The notes: generated by a model from the sequence alone, not told the origin. Positions 44,055 to 57,194 are shown, counted from the first letter of the stretch. The stretch is 64,000 nucleotides of DNA from Mactromeris polynyma (GCA_032209605.1 JASFXZ010000029.1:1849001-1913000); one strand, 5' to 3'. A program made the numbers and translations.

Positions 44055-44420
44055 ATCTACTTTAACTTAAAGATGAACCTGGCTCATTTGAACATAAAAT
44101 GTTTGAATTGGCTTCATCCAGTATTGTTGATACATTGGCTAAACATCTCCTATAAGAACCTTTGCAATGAATAACCGATTGTAAATATCTGTTTTTACCA
44201 TATTTCTAACAGACCAAAATTGGAAAATAGCCTGATTGTTAAAAAACATTGGAAGTTTTTGAAATTTTATGATGTACAAACATCTTTCTTCAACAAATAC
44301 GGATCAATACAGTATGAGTTCATTCTTTGTTAATGCATGTTTATTGATGTTTTAACTATATATATATTTTCATGTTTGTTTAGGTAAACAAATGAACAAA
44401 CTATGAGCAAAACATTACTT
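44055..44420 (+). repeat. Interspersed repeat B, copy 2
   Basis: Inverse of 10.69-11.09 kb; TTTGAACATAAAATGTTTGAAT near the start and CATGTTTGTTTAGGTAAACAAATG near the end. Non-coding, class unknown. Confidence 0.7.
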
Positions 44421-44476
44421 TAAAAATCACTCTAATGTTTTTTTCTACGGAGAGGAAGCAGAATAAGGCATTGGCT

Positions 44477-44549
44477 GTCAATCGGTGTGGTTAGCATAAC
44501 GGACCGGCAATCCGTAGACATGGGTTCGATTCCCGGTAGCGCCATTGAC
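44477..44549 (+). tRNA. tRNA-like sequence, possible tRNA-Ala(GGC) pseudogene or SINE head
   Basis: 73 nt. The acceptor stem pairs at six of seven positions (GTCAATC with ATTGAC-type 3' side). The anticodon stem is perfect (ACGGA/TCCGT) around the loop CCGGCAA, anticodon GGC. T arm is GGGTTCGATTCCC. Against a working tRNA: no D-stem, C instead of U at position 33, and T-stem mismatch. No shared SINE body was recognised downstream. Confidence 0.4.
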
Positions 44550-45359
44550 CGATTTTTCGTGTTTCTCAAACATGACTTTATTTCAATAATATCACAAAGC
44601 GAATTTGTAAAAACTGATTGAATACTTACTAGGAATGTATCCTGCTTTTTAGTAGTACACTCTGATACTCTGTAGCATGGTAAATCATATAAAAGTATGC
44701 GTGCTGTATGTTTTCAAGGTTTTGTATTGTAAATACATTTCCCTCATCTGTATATCATATAGACGGAATAAAATATGAAATGTTGCTTGTTTTCCTCATT
44801 TTAAGTTTATTGCGTGAGAGACTCAAATCAAAATTGACATTGAATGTCTAATGAATTGTATGTCTCGATGGAACAGTATTATTAAGTTACCGTACATAGC
44901 ACTACCATTAATCCATATAAACCGCAAGCGAATGCCCGAAATATCATTGTCATAACAGAGTTTGGCTTTTAGTTAGAAATTCCATTAAACATCTCCCTTT
45001 TATGTACCGCGACTTTCATGACGATGTAGACACTTTGAATGAAATTAAGTCTTATAACAAAGGAATGTATTACCGTTGATTGATACAATATTGATAAGAT
45101 TTGTTCATAGTCTAAATCAATTGAAAGTCAACATCACCATTGTAGTCAGACATACAATGCATCTATCGAACTGAAATTGAATCGAGGAATACTATTACAT
45201 GTATGTCGAGGTTCCAGTCATAACTGGTTACTATTGGGAGATCTGCTAACAGCTAATATTACTGTAAGATATTTGATTTACTTCCATAGAACGTCAAAAA
45301 TAATCGCTTGAATGTATTTGCAATGTGAAAACTAATAAAACATATATTATTAAACTTTG
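44550..45359. other. No recognisable feature
   Basis: AT-rich, non-coding in appearance. Confidence 0.4.
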
Positions 45360-45495
45360 TACTGTCGGACCTCTCTCAGTCGAATTCATGGTTTCGAATA
45401 ACCCTTTTCAATTCGATATGCCTGAGAAGATATATCGAGACCTGATATTCATTTCGGATGATATCAAATATTCGGATAGAGGGTGGTCGAAGAAA
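45360..45495. mobile_element. MITE 'TCGGACC' copy
   Basis: TACTGTCGGACCTCTCTCAG, then ATATCGAGACCTGATATTCAT and ATTCGGATAGAGGGTGGTCG. The right end is diverged. Confidence 0.6.
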
Positions 45496-45799
45496 ATCAG
45501 TCGTTGTTTATGAACAATCATTTTTGTAAGGGTGTACATTGTTCAAACAGCACACAACATAAAGATTCCAAATGCCAGTTAAAACATATCGATACTGTAT
45601 TATGAATGTTACATGCGACGTATCGACTTTGCATAATCACATAGGTCAGAAGTACTATTTTGAATAGTTGTTTGATAGTTAAAGGGATAAAGGGAACCAC
45701 TGTATAATACATGTCTCCACTTCTACTTTAAATATACATCAATATTAATAAAAATATGTTATGGAGCACAATTTACTTTCACTATCTACAAAATCTACT

Positions 45800-46025
45800 T
45801 AACAGTTTAAATACCCTCCCTTTACTGTCCACTTTGATTCTCCTAGTTATTCCTTGTGGTCTGACGGGCCATTCCTTGTGCCTCAGCTCCTTAATATGTG
45901 TAGCGTTTGACCTCCTTTAGTGCCTTATGTTTTGTGGATTGTTGTTTTTCCGGAGGTCTGCGTGGGGAGGCACTGTCTTGTGTATGTGGCTTTTCCTGTA
46001 GTTACGTATTCTCTCTCTTTTACAT
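45800..46025 (-). repeat. Interspersed repeat R1 (reverse)
   Basis: ACTTTGATTCTCCTAGTTATTCC, GGCCATTCCTTGTGCCTC, GGAGGTCTGCGTGGGGAGGC, ACGTATTCTCTCTCTTT. Confidence 0.85.
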
Positions 46026-46891
46026 TATTTTTTTAGAAACTGTCAATAGGACATTTTCAGACATGCATTTGATTCTGTAAGATAAAACGAATGAATAAAC
46101 ATGAACTTTAATAAAAATGATATTGTTTTGTTTTGTCTTGGTTTGTTTTGTTTTCGTTTATGCTGTACAATAAATCTTAACATTCAGATTTGCTTGATTC
46201 AGATTGCGTCGACCATCTTTTTGAAAGATATTTCTTGTTTTTCTCCCTACTTCTTATGTTGTAATATTTTGTACGGATATCTGATAAGTCCATGCACACT
46301 GTCTGGTTGTGATCGTGCGTCATTGCGAGGAGTGTCGGGAGTTCAATACTCTCTAAAAGTACTCTCGAGATATCAAACACCTCACAAGAGTCTTGACAGT
46401 ATTGATATGGTTATTATCGTATAAGCTTGTATATAAGCCTTATATATGTCAATGAACGTTTCTGATCCATCCTACAAGAAAACTAACCCTCGCATTGACA
46501 AAGTTCCTGAAACGCTTATGTTTCTTATAGTAAGCAGCAATTGATCAAATTATTACATGCACAGTAATTTTTTGCAATGCTGCATTCAAATACGATGTAC
46601 CTTGTTGTGCTGATTTTTTTTTTTTGGAACTTACAAAACAATTGCGATGTACCTAAAACAGTTTTATACGCCCGATAGTTTCATGCCGGAGCGCCATGTT
46701 TCAAACATTCGCCATTTTATATTTGGGTTAGTTTAAAATACGAGTCCGGTCCGTAACTAAATGGCCGCGACCAATCAGAAATAAGTGGCGAGGTTAAATA
46801 CACGGAAATAAGAGAAGACTAAATTAATTTCCATGGTGCTTGTTAAATGCGCTGACGCATCTTGGTAAAAAGGAACTTATAAAAGAGTATA
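46026..46891. other. No recognisable gene
   Basis: Contains a short match to repeat E (GATTGCGTCGACCATCTTTT near 46.2 kb). The 107-codon ORF at 46101-46424 overlaps it and is not convincing. Confidence 0.4.
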
Positions 46892-48112
46892 ACAAGTACT
46901 TGTCGGAAAATACCAGGACTTTTTCTGATCCTGTCTTTCCACGTGCAACAAGGTACACACGTTGTACATGAGCGGAAACTACAGTCTTTCGACAATGCTT
47001 CGATCTGTTAATTTCTCAATGACAAGTTTGTATACACATTTTGTTGTTATTTATACATGGTAGGTGTTTCAGCTAACATGGAATCCAAGTTAGAGGAACA
47101 GCGGTCTATATTAAAATTCTTACTAGCAGAGGTTGAAAAGCCTTGCCATATTTTCCAAATACTGCAGAAAATATTTGGGTATGATTGCATTCACGTTCTT
47201 CATTTCGCAGTTTGGTTACTCAGTTTCGTGAAGGTAGAACTAGCATTTATGACAGGCCTAGGTCTGGGAGGCTCACTGAGGCAATGACCCCATCATTGGT
47301 TGCAAATGTTGAGACTTTCGTCATGCAAGATCGTCGGGTCACATTGCTGGAGGTAGCCAGTAGTACATTTGAAATGTATCAGCACACAAAAGTGTACATG
47401 AACACCTAAGTATGAACAGGGTCAGTGCCGACATCGACAATTGACAGAAGACCAAAAGGCATCCAGGAGGACTATAACAAAATATCAATAGAGTCGTTTT
47501 AAACATGAAAGAGATATTAAGTTCTTAAACTGCATTATCATTGGTGATGAAATGTTGGTTCATTACGCCGAACCTTAGACAAAAGCTCAATCAAAGCAGT
47601 GGAAATGCGCTGGTTCTCCACCCCCGAAGTTTAAGCTGTATCCTTCAGTTGGCAAGGTCATATTAGTTGCCTTCTGGGTTGCACGTGGAATAATACTCAT
47701 TCCATGCCATAATGTCAACTGTCACTGCGAGGCACTATTCTGAAGTAATTCTGAGAAAACTCCATGAAAAAGTAAGAGAGTTACGCCCATAGCTAGCACA
47801 GAGACATGTCCTTCTTAATGACAACGCCCCCCATACCGCTTCATCTACAGTTGAAGTCATTATTCATTCAAATGGCAATTGTTTTCATACCCTCCCTATA
47901 GCAATGACTTTGCCCCCTGTGACTTTATTTATTTCCAGAACTGACAAAAAATGCAATTTTTGCAGAAGGAATACGAAAGATTCCACGAAGATGGCAAAAA
48001 TGCATAGATATAGGTGGAGAATACCTTGAAAAAGAGTAAAAATATTTTTTGATAAACATTTCACACTTTTCGAGAACGAGTAAAAGTCTGGATATTTTCC
48101 GACCGTCCCTCG
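46892..48112 (+). mobile_element. Mariner-like element, near full length, decayed
   Basis: About 1.22 kb, a normal mariner size. The right end read inward (TACGAGGGACGGTCGGAAAA) resembles the left end TACTTGTCGGAAAATACCAG. Both sit at TA dinucleotides. It encloses a broken transposase. Confidence 0.75.
47081..48060 (+). pseudogene. Mariner transposase pseudogene
   Basis: Pieces in order: SKLEEQRSILKFLLAEVEKP (N-terminal helix-turn-helix), then after a frameshift near 47.2 kb FREGRTSIYDRPRSGR (mariner linker motif) and MQDRRVTLLEVA. Next are IIGDEMLVHYAEP with TKAQSKQW (first catalytic Asp in VTxDEtWihhy), VLLNDNAP-HTAS (second Asp) and PYSNDFAPCDF (third Asp, YSPDLAPCDY-like). All three DD34D aspartates are recognisable. 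In-frame stops and several frameshifts interrupt the gene, so no functional protein is expected. Confidence 0.85.
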
Positions 48113-51100
48113 TATCATCGTTACAATTAAGTCATTATGTTTATTTTTTTTAATGTTGATTACTCCTGAATATACATTTAAATCCATGGAAATATTGTTT
48201 CAACATTCCCAAAATGCTCATGATATTATCTATATAATTATGTCATTGTATCACCGGAAGTAGTGGTAATCGTCCCTTTTAAACGTATTAAAAGAAGTCT
48301 ATCTTTGGAATTATAAGAGTGACAAGGAAACACGATGTCGCCTTTGTATGACTTACTCAGCGGAAATCGTTTGATTTTAATTGTCTAGAGCGAGAAATAT
48401 GTGTTAATGACGAAGGATAGGTGCTTTCTCGTTTACCATTAATTGATATAAACCTCATCCTCGTAGTATCATGTTATATTTATAACCTAGAAGCAATTAA
48501 AACTTAATGTGTTGACTTTCCTTTATTGAACTATGGAAATGGTTGGAAGTGGTAAATATGATAATAATCAGTGTATAGTTTCATCACGTAGGCCAGTAAT
48601 TATCGCTACAACTATCCACAAAGTATTTAGTATTTAATCTTTACTCTCGCCTCATCTATATACATTCATTCTACAATAACATACATACAGTGCAAACTGT
48701 TAGAATACACGTGCAGCTTTCTGGGATAAATATCAAGAATGATCTCCCTTGATTATCGACTTCGTTTAAGCCATTTCCTATTACTTGGATTGTCTCCCTT
48801 CCACACGAAAATGACACCTGTCAAACTGGTCAATAATCAATAATCGATATAGGCTCCATGCTGTTCCCTATTATATGCAAATTGAACGACTCTTGATCAT
48901 AGTGGCCACTCTTAATAAGAGATTTAAGAGAATAGACATTACAAAAAAATCAAAATATCACAAGATACGTTAAGATATTAAACATTACACAACATTTACA
49001 TACATGCATATAAAACTGAAATAACAGTTGTTAATTGTTACTAAAAATAATAATAAAAAAAACATGTAAGAAACTGAACAATACTGTGCACTATTGCGCT
49101 TATCTAAAACAAAATCGTATGAAATCCATTTAGGACCAATCAGATTGGTCCAAATTTGATTAACAGCTGTTTTTAAAAGTTCCGATACAAAAAAGAGTAC
49201 GGTACGGTTTCCCTTAAAGCATTCAAGCATTTATTACCAGTTTCACTAATGGATAAAATATTGCTGAAATTAAAAGCATAAAAAGCTATTTTCTGTTTTG
49301 ATTTACTTTGAGAACGATTTTAAACAAATTGTATGGGGGTTACTAGCCAGCCAATGAAAATATGTTTTACAAATTATTAACCAATAGCGATAGTGTACGA
49401 AATAGCAGCATTTACAAAGTCTACATTTGAATTGACAGTATAAGTTTATATTAAAGTGTGTCAGTGGACATATTCCGAAACTTGTATTACGTTTTCATCA
49501 TAAAATGAATTTGCTGTTTTAGTTGAGATTTTATTATTAAGTTATGCTACCTATGAATGCAAATTCAACTTAATTATAATCCACCGTCGAATGTGCGAAC
49601 TATTGTTGTCATCATACGAGTTTGGCTTCATTATTTGTACGTTCTTTTATGGACCAAGATGTGGGTGACAATAGTCTATGAAAGTATGTTTTATAACAGT
49701 GAAAGCTGTAGATGAAAACAGAAGCAATATTTATGAGGTGTTTTCGATGTCTAATTCAATTCAAAGAAAACAGGAGCATCCTGCATGTATCCTGGTGATG
49801 TCTGTTATGGGTACTGTTAGGCAGCTGGCGAATATTTTCAGCATTGAACAAGAAATAACACTGATCTGGATCAAGTTGATCCTGAAATATGTTTGTCATT
49901 TTCGTAAAGTAACGAAACACTTTATACAGAGCTTTCCATACACAAAATATTTTAATGCAAAACTACCTGAAATGCGTCGTATATAGAACTTTACCTTTTT
50001 GTTGATTATTATATTCTTTTATTCCACTTTTCAGTGATATATAGTTACCAATACAATGCAAGGGTAAATTCGTGAAAGACAAATATATACAAGATGATAG
50101 GTAAACATATGAGAGAGAATTAAACAAGATAACATATCAAAGGACATATACTATATGAGGTATATGTTTGTTAATAGATGGATAAAGTCCTGAGCCAAAC
50201 TAACAAATATACAAGTAAACCCAATAAAATATACAAACAAACAAAAATTGACCAAATTAATTGTATATAGTTAAGATCGAAACTAGTCTATTTTAATCAG
50301 GACCAATTTCTATTATTCGGATTTCTCTTAAAAAGATTCAATTCAAATTGTTTCAATATAACACTCATGCTAAGAATCCCGTGTTGGGTGCCACAATATT
50401 TGTTGACAAAGTGAACCCAAATATCGGTCACCAAGTAAAATATGGCTTGGAAAAATTGGGTTAAAGTGTTATGAAAATGAAATCACGTGATGCCCTATTT
50501 ACAGTGACGTCATGACACGCACTAGCTTCAGAAGAAAACAGGGCAAAAATGCACACAAATTGATGAAAATGTAAATTGTTAATATATTAGTAAATCAGCG
50601 CGAAATAAACATATTTAGCCAAATTGGTTACCTGGAATGTTCTTAAATTTGCTAGCTGATACAGTCGTATACACTCGGGTGACTTGACTATCACCGATAA
50701 TTTGGTCAGATATCAGGATTTTTAGAAATATAAACTATACATGTAAATATACAAAAAAAAACGCATCAAGTAGAGTAACTACATTTAAAGACTAAACAGC
50801 ATGTTTATGTGCCGTACAAGTGTTTGTTTTTCTGCGGGAACTATATTTCTGCGAATTATGTGACCCAAAACAAGTCGCGCAGATATTTATTATGTCGTGT
50901 CCTAGATAATAACCTGTAAGTTCCCGGATGTACTTGCACTCGTGTTTTTTATGTTTATTAAGGAGACATGTAGCTACTCGTAATGTATTGATGCGTACGT
51001 GTATATAGTATGAATTAGAATGATAATTAGCAGCATTACAGCACATTATATTTATTTATTTATTGAGTCGTAATATCGTATTGAAGTAGACCCATTGTCA

Positions 51101-51198
51101 CTTGTTGTCAACGTCTGTATATGATATATAACTAAATGTTCATGAAAATGTGAGTTAGTTCACTTTGGCATCAGACCATCCATATGTGTGTATGCATT
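48113..51198. other. No recognisable gene
   Basis: About 3 kb of AT-rich DNA. A 102-codon ORF at 49678-49986 (plus) and a 100-codon ORF at 47885-48187 (minus, overlapping the mariner) have no recognisable domain. Confidence 0.4.
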
Positions 51199-51270
51199 GT
51201 AGTCCTTTATTCACATAGGCATTTGGTCTACTGAATTTGAAATAAACTTCTTCTTCTTCTTCTTGTAATA
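51199..51270 (+). repeat. Retroposon-like 3' tail with (CTT)n
   Basis: TTTGAAATAAACTTCTTCTTCTTCTTCTTG: AATAAA directly followed by a trinucleotide tail, typical of a non-LTR 3' end. Confidence 0.45.
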
Positions 51271-51350
51271 AAATGGTTTCTGTCGTCAAGTACTGTTAAT
51301 CGCGACAATGGCAATCTTTAATGTCTATGTCTAATTAATTAATGAATATC

Positions 51351-51589
51351 TGAGCGCCGCTGTACGATTTCCAACCTCTACTTTAAGTGACGTCATTGCC
51401 AGAAAAAGTCTCATGTGACGTCACCTTAAACTGAAAGTAAGCAATATTTGCCCTATATGGCAATATGAAATCGAAGTGACCATACGGATTTAATATTGTT
51501 TCCTGCTTGCAAAAAGTGGCATCACATCTTGCGTTTTCTTGAAATGACGTCACTTACCGAAGAGGTTGTAAATCTCATAGCAGCGCTCA
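51351..51589 (+). mobile_element. CRE-rich MITE, copy 3
   Basis: 239 bp; TGAGCGCCGCTGTACGATTT to AATCTCATAGCAGCGCTCA; CRE sites AAGTGACGTCATT and TGTGACGTCACC retained. Confidence 0.92.
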
Positions 51590-51799
51590 TATTATTATCA
51601 AATACCGGTATTTGTTCAATAACTGTTTGTGGACGCAAACTCATGTTGTAACAATGTATAAAATTATCGGTGTTTTTGTCATTATCATTCTGTAAACACA
51701 CAGTGTTCATATTATTTTCTCTCCAGTTTGTGCCTATTGTTAATATGAGAAAAGTACTTATTATCAGTGGAAGGTCCGAACCGTAATACTATACATGAT

Positions 51800-51999
51800 T
51801 ACAGTTAAACCTCAATAATACGACCACCTTCGGGACCCTTGAAAACTGATCGTCTTATTGAGGTGGTCTTAATATTGAGAACGAATAAAGAAAAAAACAG
51901 TAAAAAATGGACTTGAAAATTATGTTCTTGATTTCGAGTAGGTCTTATTATTGAGGTGGTCTTATTATTGAGGTGGTCGTTCAGTGAGGTTTTACTGTA
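51800..51999. mobile_element. MITE 'TACAGTTAAACCTCA' copy 1
   Basis: Ends TACAGTTAAACCTCAATAA and TGAGGTTTTACTGTA (inverted), with TA at the ends. Interior ATTGAGGTGGTCTTA repeated and AAAATGGACTTGAAAATT. Confidence 0.9.
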
Positions 52000-53442
52000 C
52001 TAACGTTTATACAGCTCTGTGTAAGACAAAATGAGGAAGAGTCATTCTTTTATTTAAAGCACATCGAAAATAAACTTTGTATCATAAAAATGTAACAGAT
52101 AATCATGCTTGCCTGTCGTTACTGACCGGCTGATGAAATTATGGTTGTACGTGAAAGATATCCATGTAAAGCAACAGAACATCGCCAATAAGAATACTGC
52201 TGTCAATGAATATTCTCGTTAAAATTTCCAACTTTCATATTTGCTGGCGAGGGTTTCACAGTGTAAAGATATATGATCAGTTTCTTGCAATTAGTCTTAG
52301 TGTTCTGGAATAAACAAGATGCAATGCAATGAACTGTAGAACATCACCGTAGGGTTGCTTTACATCGTTTCGTATTGAGCATATTTTAACAGGATCACAT
52401 CGTCAAAACGCAACAATACGGTAATCATCGCGGCGCTGTTAGCCTCCGGTGGAAAGCCATACAACGTTAGCGTAAAGAAGCCGATACGTAGCCATTGTAT
52501 TATACTGCTGAGTAGGGCTGTGTAAATCAGTTGACCTCATTTTGAACAGTATTAGCAATATTTGAAATACAAAGGAATTGGCATGTATTACCATTATTGT
52601 CTAAGATATAGCCAACAAAAGAGTATGTTGTTTCTAGGAGAAAGTGAATATCTTTAACAATTACATTTGTGTTATTCTTATCCTTTAGAGGAACATCGGG
52701 TTTTGAATCAAGCGCCTTTCTATCGTTTTTGGCAGCTAACACTCTGCAAGCGAATTTGGGAGGGGTGTTGTTCAAACGCGAAAAGAATAGTAGACCTCAG
52801 ACCTATATTGTACTCTCCGTGACTAGTCGTCGGTATGTCATTTGCATATACACTCAGTACATTTAACAACGCACTCTTTTTTGCCAACCACACTTCTTTA
52901 TATTTCATTTTATTACTTTTGAAACTCATTTTTTATTAAAATACTAGTCGATTGACGTGAAATTTAACATACAAGTTGCGTACACATGCACTTATATCGT
53001 GTCAAGTTCTTTTCTTGTATCCTTAAAGTCATTTAATGGCAATTTAGAAATCCCATTCCGTGCGTTATTTAATGTACTGAGTAAGTGTCATCTTTCATGG
53101 AAAGAATGTCTTTAGGCGTTTTGCCGTAATTAAGCTGATTCTCAGCTTTCCAATTGTTTTCACAGAAAGAAAAATAACTGAAACAACACCACTGTCTTTG
53201 AATTTTCTGTCGTGTTTGCTATCCTATTGTTGCACCTTCCATAGAAACAAAGCCGAAATAATATTGACCATTAGCGAGATTTTTTTCCGCGATATTCAAT
53301 GCCATCATTGGTAACGTATATTATACTTAACGTATGAAGTGTTGTTGCAGTTGTGTGCTCTGACAAGATCTGTAGCATGTTTGGACGACTAATTTGATTC
53401 CGTGATAAAGGCTAGTCGCCAGATCGTTTATCAGTTTAAGGT
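52000..53442. other. No recognisable gene; repeat shared with 32.2 kb at 52997-53070
   Basis: Only short ORFs. TATCGTGTCAAGTTCTTTTC near 52998 is the second copy of the repeat at 32.24 kb. Confidence 0.5.
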
Positions 53443-53625
53443 TACAGGAAAACATCGATAATGAGACCACTCTTGGGACCTGTGAAAACAGGTCTTGATA
53501 TTGAGGTGGTCTTGATATTGAGGTTGAATAAAAGAGTAAAACAATGAAAATGGACTTGAAAATTGTGTTCTTAATATTGAGATGGTCTTATAATTGAGAT
53601 GGTCATTCAGTGAGGTATTACTGTA
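53443..53625. mobile_element. MITE 'TACAGTTAAACCTCA' copy 2
   Basis: Left end diverged (TACAGGAAAACATCGATAAT), right end TGAGGTATTACTGTA; shared interior ATTGAGGTGGTCTTGATATT and AAAATGGACTTGAAAATTG. Confidence 0.85.
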
Positions 53626-54094
53626 CCACGTGTTAACTTCTCCCCACTTCCTTGTGAACAATTGCACCTTGATTTATAACATACTAGTTTATATATACAT
53701 TTCTTTCGATTCATCCATAATAAATGTTGTTTGTTCTAATATGTTACCATTGGTATTAGATCTTTGTTAAATGGTTCCTGATGCACACGCCATTATTTAT
53801 TCATACCGAAGTCCCCCTGGGTGTTCAAATGTTGTCTTATTTGTTAAAGTCATTGATACGACATTTCAGGAAGACTTGTCTTTGATCTATGAAATGAAGA
53901 CATATGGCGAATAAATTAAACAACGATTTTGTTTACCATCAACGATCTATTGCATAAAACATGTTTAGCCGTACATTTATTTTAATGATGAAGAATAGAC
54001 ACAAGCTCCTTTATCATTCTGTAGGTTTTGTCCTATTAATACGTGACAACAACAGTGTAAGTCTTTCAATTAAGACAGTAACAAGAAATATATT

Positions 54095-54390
54095 GAACAA
54101 AGATGGTCGGCGCAATTTGAAGTTTAAGATTTGTTGTGCAACATAACAAATTGTTGAGAAGTAACGATTGCTGGTCACTCCTGATCCAACATGGATTTGG
54201 GTAAATCCACCGGAAGTCAGTGGATGTTCGTTAGGTAACGTACCCCTTATCGAAAGGTTAACTAATCCGTATCAATGTTACAAACGTTGTTCGGTTAAAG
54301 AGAAGCTGGGTTAGTGGTTAACATAAGATTTGATTGGTTTACACAACACTGATATGCAAATAGCAAAGCCATTTTTGTACGAATGCGCAC
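54095..54390 (-). repeat. Interspersed repeat E, copy 2
   Basis: Inverse of 18.4-18.6 and 18.96-19.07 kb joined: GATGGTCGGCGCAA, TTGTGCAACATAACAA, CCCCTTATCGAAAGG, AAGAGAAGCTGGGTTAGTGG, CACTGATATGCAAATAGCAA. Confidence 0.7.
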
Positions 54391-54695
54391 AAAAACGATT
54401 GTTAATATCTTCTTACTTACTCGAGTACGGTTTGAACTTACTTTGATGGGTAAGATTACAAGGCAGTGTTGTAATCTATATCTGGTATGTATGCATTTCA
54501 TCACGTAGGCCAATACTTGTCGTCCAGGTTTGCATACATGAATGGATTTATTGTTTTAGTAGACTAAGTATGCTTAAACCATGTTATTAAATATTTATTA
54601 TTATTATTATTTGTATATCTATTATTTGTATATTAATTCTTATTTGGTGGTAAGGTGTAATTTCAGCAATACCTTGTTTGTTCATTTCTCTTGTA

Positions 54696-54866
54696 CTATC
54701 AGCTGGTCTTATCTGGGATCTCTCTTACGTGAGTCTTCCCAAGCAACTGGCCTCTTCTCATGAATCAGATGATGGGGAGGAAATGGTGAGCCTTACCAAA
54801 CCACTGACTCTTTCTCCTCAGGTATCAGAGGATAGGAGGAATTATCTCTACTCAAATTTTCATTGA
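54696..54866 (+). CDS. Possible short coding exon(s), low confidence
   Basis: A pyrimidine-rich acceptor CTCTTGTACTATCAG precedes an open frame (LIWDLSY, VSLPKQLASSHESDDGEEM, VSLTKPLTLSPQVSEDRRN) that stops at 54866. Donor-like TAC|GTGAGT and ATG|GTGAGC occur inside. The VSLPKQL and VSLTKPL parts look like an imperfect ~57-bp duplication. No family recognised and no partner exon linked; could be chance. Confidence 0.2.
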   Translation, partial: LSAGLIWDLSYVSLPKQLASSHESDDGEEMVSLTKPLTLSPQVSEDRRNYLYSNFH

Positions 54867-57194
54867 TTATACACTAATTACTAGGGGTTTGATTGACAAT
54901 CATGGTTGGGGTACTTTAATGACAATAAATGACACAATAGTGCATAATTCTTTAAAATTTAATCGAGTTTTACTAGACAAAATTGCAGCAATACATTTTA
55001 CTTGTTCATTGACAATAAACAAATCATAGTTCTTTAATTACTGTTAATCTGTAAAAGCACTTAATATTTGAATAAGAAGATTTATCTATTTATTGAAAAC
55101 GCCGAGTTATCTCCTTTTTCTGTAACCAACAAGACAGGAATCAAGCAGACCTTGTTCTGAAATAGACAAACACAATCATGAGTAAAACGAAATGCCAGAG
55201 GACACGAGTCTAAACACGCAACTCAGTGAGTAACAGTATGCAACTATTTTATCGGTGGTGGGGGAATAATCTCAACTATTGTCATCAGGTACAACAGGCC
55301 GAAAGGCCGATGGCATCAATTATTAATGTCGTTCCACCTACGGAGGGACACATGTTTGACTACTCCCCAAACAGCCATTAAATGATTGTTTATTGCCTAA
55401 TTAACCTAATTGGAGTTGAGTACACGCTTCATGTAACAATTAATCGTGGAAGGGAACTGTTGAAGCATTGTTCGTTATTGATACAAATAATGTGGAACGT
55501 TCAAAAATGACGAATTGTCATATCGACAATAATATGAAATATTCTCTAACGAAAAGTGATTCCCTTTCAAGCAGACTCACGCGTCCATTTCATGTTTACA
55601 AGATGAAACAAAACCACCGTTACGTTACACACGAGTCACAAGGTTTACACGAATAGCTTGTAAATAACAATGGCATACCATTGCACTATGTCACGGCGAC
55701 CGAAAACCCAAATGTGAAACCTAAGTCTTAAGGAATCATCAATTTATGCTTAGTCAAAAAAGCAAGTGTGCATGACGCGTTTCGCTGTTACTTTTTAACC
55801 AACTAAACCATCTTGGTCAATATACCCATCAAGATGCAATGCAGATAACGCGAAAATACCAACAGATAAACATTTAAATAATCTATCACTTGGTACCTAA
55901 TATATCTATGTTTAGCCCCCATCGTATCGCTAAATGTTTATCTTATCCCACGTATACTTTCTTTTTTGACGCAGCATATTTATAATCGTGCTAGTAAATA
56001 ATTAGTGATCCTTGTAGAACAGCACCTATTTGATTGCAGTAAACACTATGGACATCGTATTTATCACACAGACAAAACATGCACACACATTTGGGTTTTT
56101 TAACGGTACCAGACAAAATGCCATGATTTAATCCATTTAACAAATGTCATCCTCTGCTATAAAATAAAACATTAGTATGGGAATTGGAAAACAGCTTAAC
56201 ATGCACATTATCTTCGGAGCAAAACATAAATCAACTGCAATGTTTTGACGGAGGAAGCTGGCTCTAGACATTTAAACAACTCTGTATTTTAAGTGGGTGG
56301 AAACCACGTGATTGGTGGTACTTGTGTAGACAGCCGAACATGCCTGCATTCGGAATTCCAGGTCGATGCAACTTTTGTAATTCTTTGATAATACTGACGT
56401 TTACGAAATAAAGCGTAGTCTATGTGCTTTAGTTCTACCCCTGGTTATCTGTGTCCTTTTTTCAAACACAACGAAAAACTTTCACCAACAAAGCTTTCTC
56501 GAAGTGTTTGCAAAACACATTATTTCAAGTTTTGAGAACACAGAACACCACACTCGGATACAAACGTTAGAAAATGTTAAATGCCATTGTGACTGTAAGA
56601 AGAATATATTAAATGTAGTCCAATTTAAAAAGGGGTTGTCCACAGAATCCTACTTAGAAATGCCAAAATGTATGTATTTTAATAATTGGAATTAATAGAA
56701 GAGGATACAAATCCATTATTTGTGATATCCTATTGTCTGTATCCTGAAAATGATGCGTATTGTTTTCATGTTTTAACGATGAAATTGGCATTTCTAAATA
56801 GAATTGTGAGAACAATCCCTTTTTAAATTGGACAGCATTATTAGTGAATTAAGGATTTGGAATTAGGTCAGTGGATATCCGTACAATCAACACCATTGCT
56901 ATGAACAAATTGCTATCTGATCCATCCTGCCTAAACTGTATTTCATTAGCAGACAAGAACAACGCAATATCTGACATTTAATTGTAGAACAACATAAAAC
57001 TGTATCGCCACAGTAATTCAAGATAATACACATAATACCTTGGAGAGCGTTTTGTAAGAGCTGGATTATTTCAAGTGGTATAATGACACATTTAACATTA
57101 CTGGATTAGGTTTTCGTAACCCGGCCATCGAAGTTGGGGAATTTGGGGTTATGCAATTCATAATTTATTTGAATGTTGGCATTGTTACTTAGTT
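54867..57194. other. No recognisable gene
   Basis: 2.3 kb of AT-rich DNA with ORFs of about 60 codons only and no repeat recognised. Confidence 0.4.
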
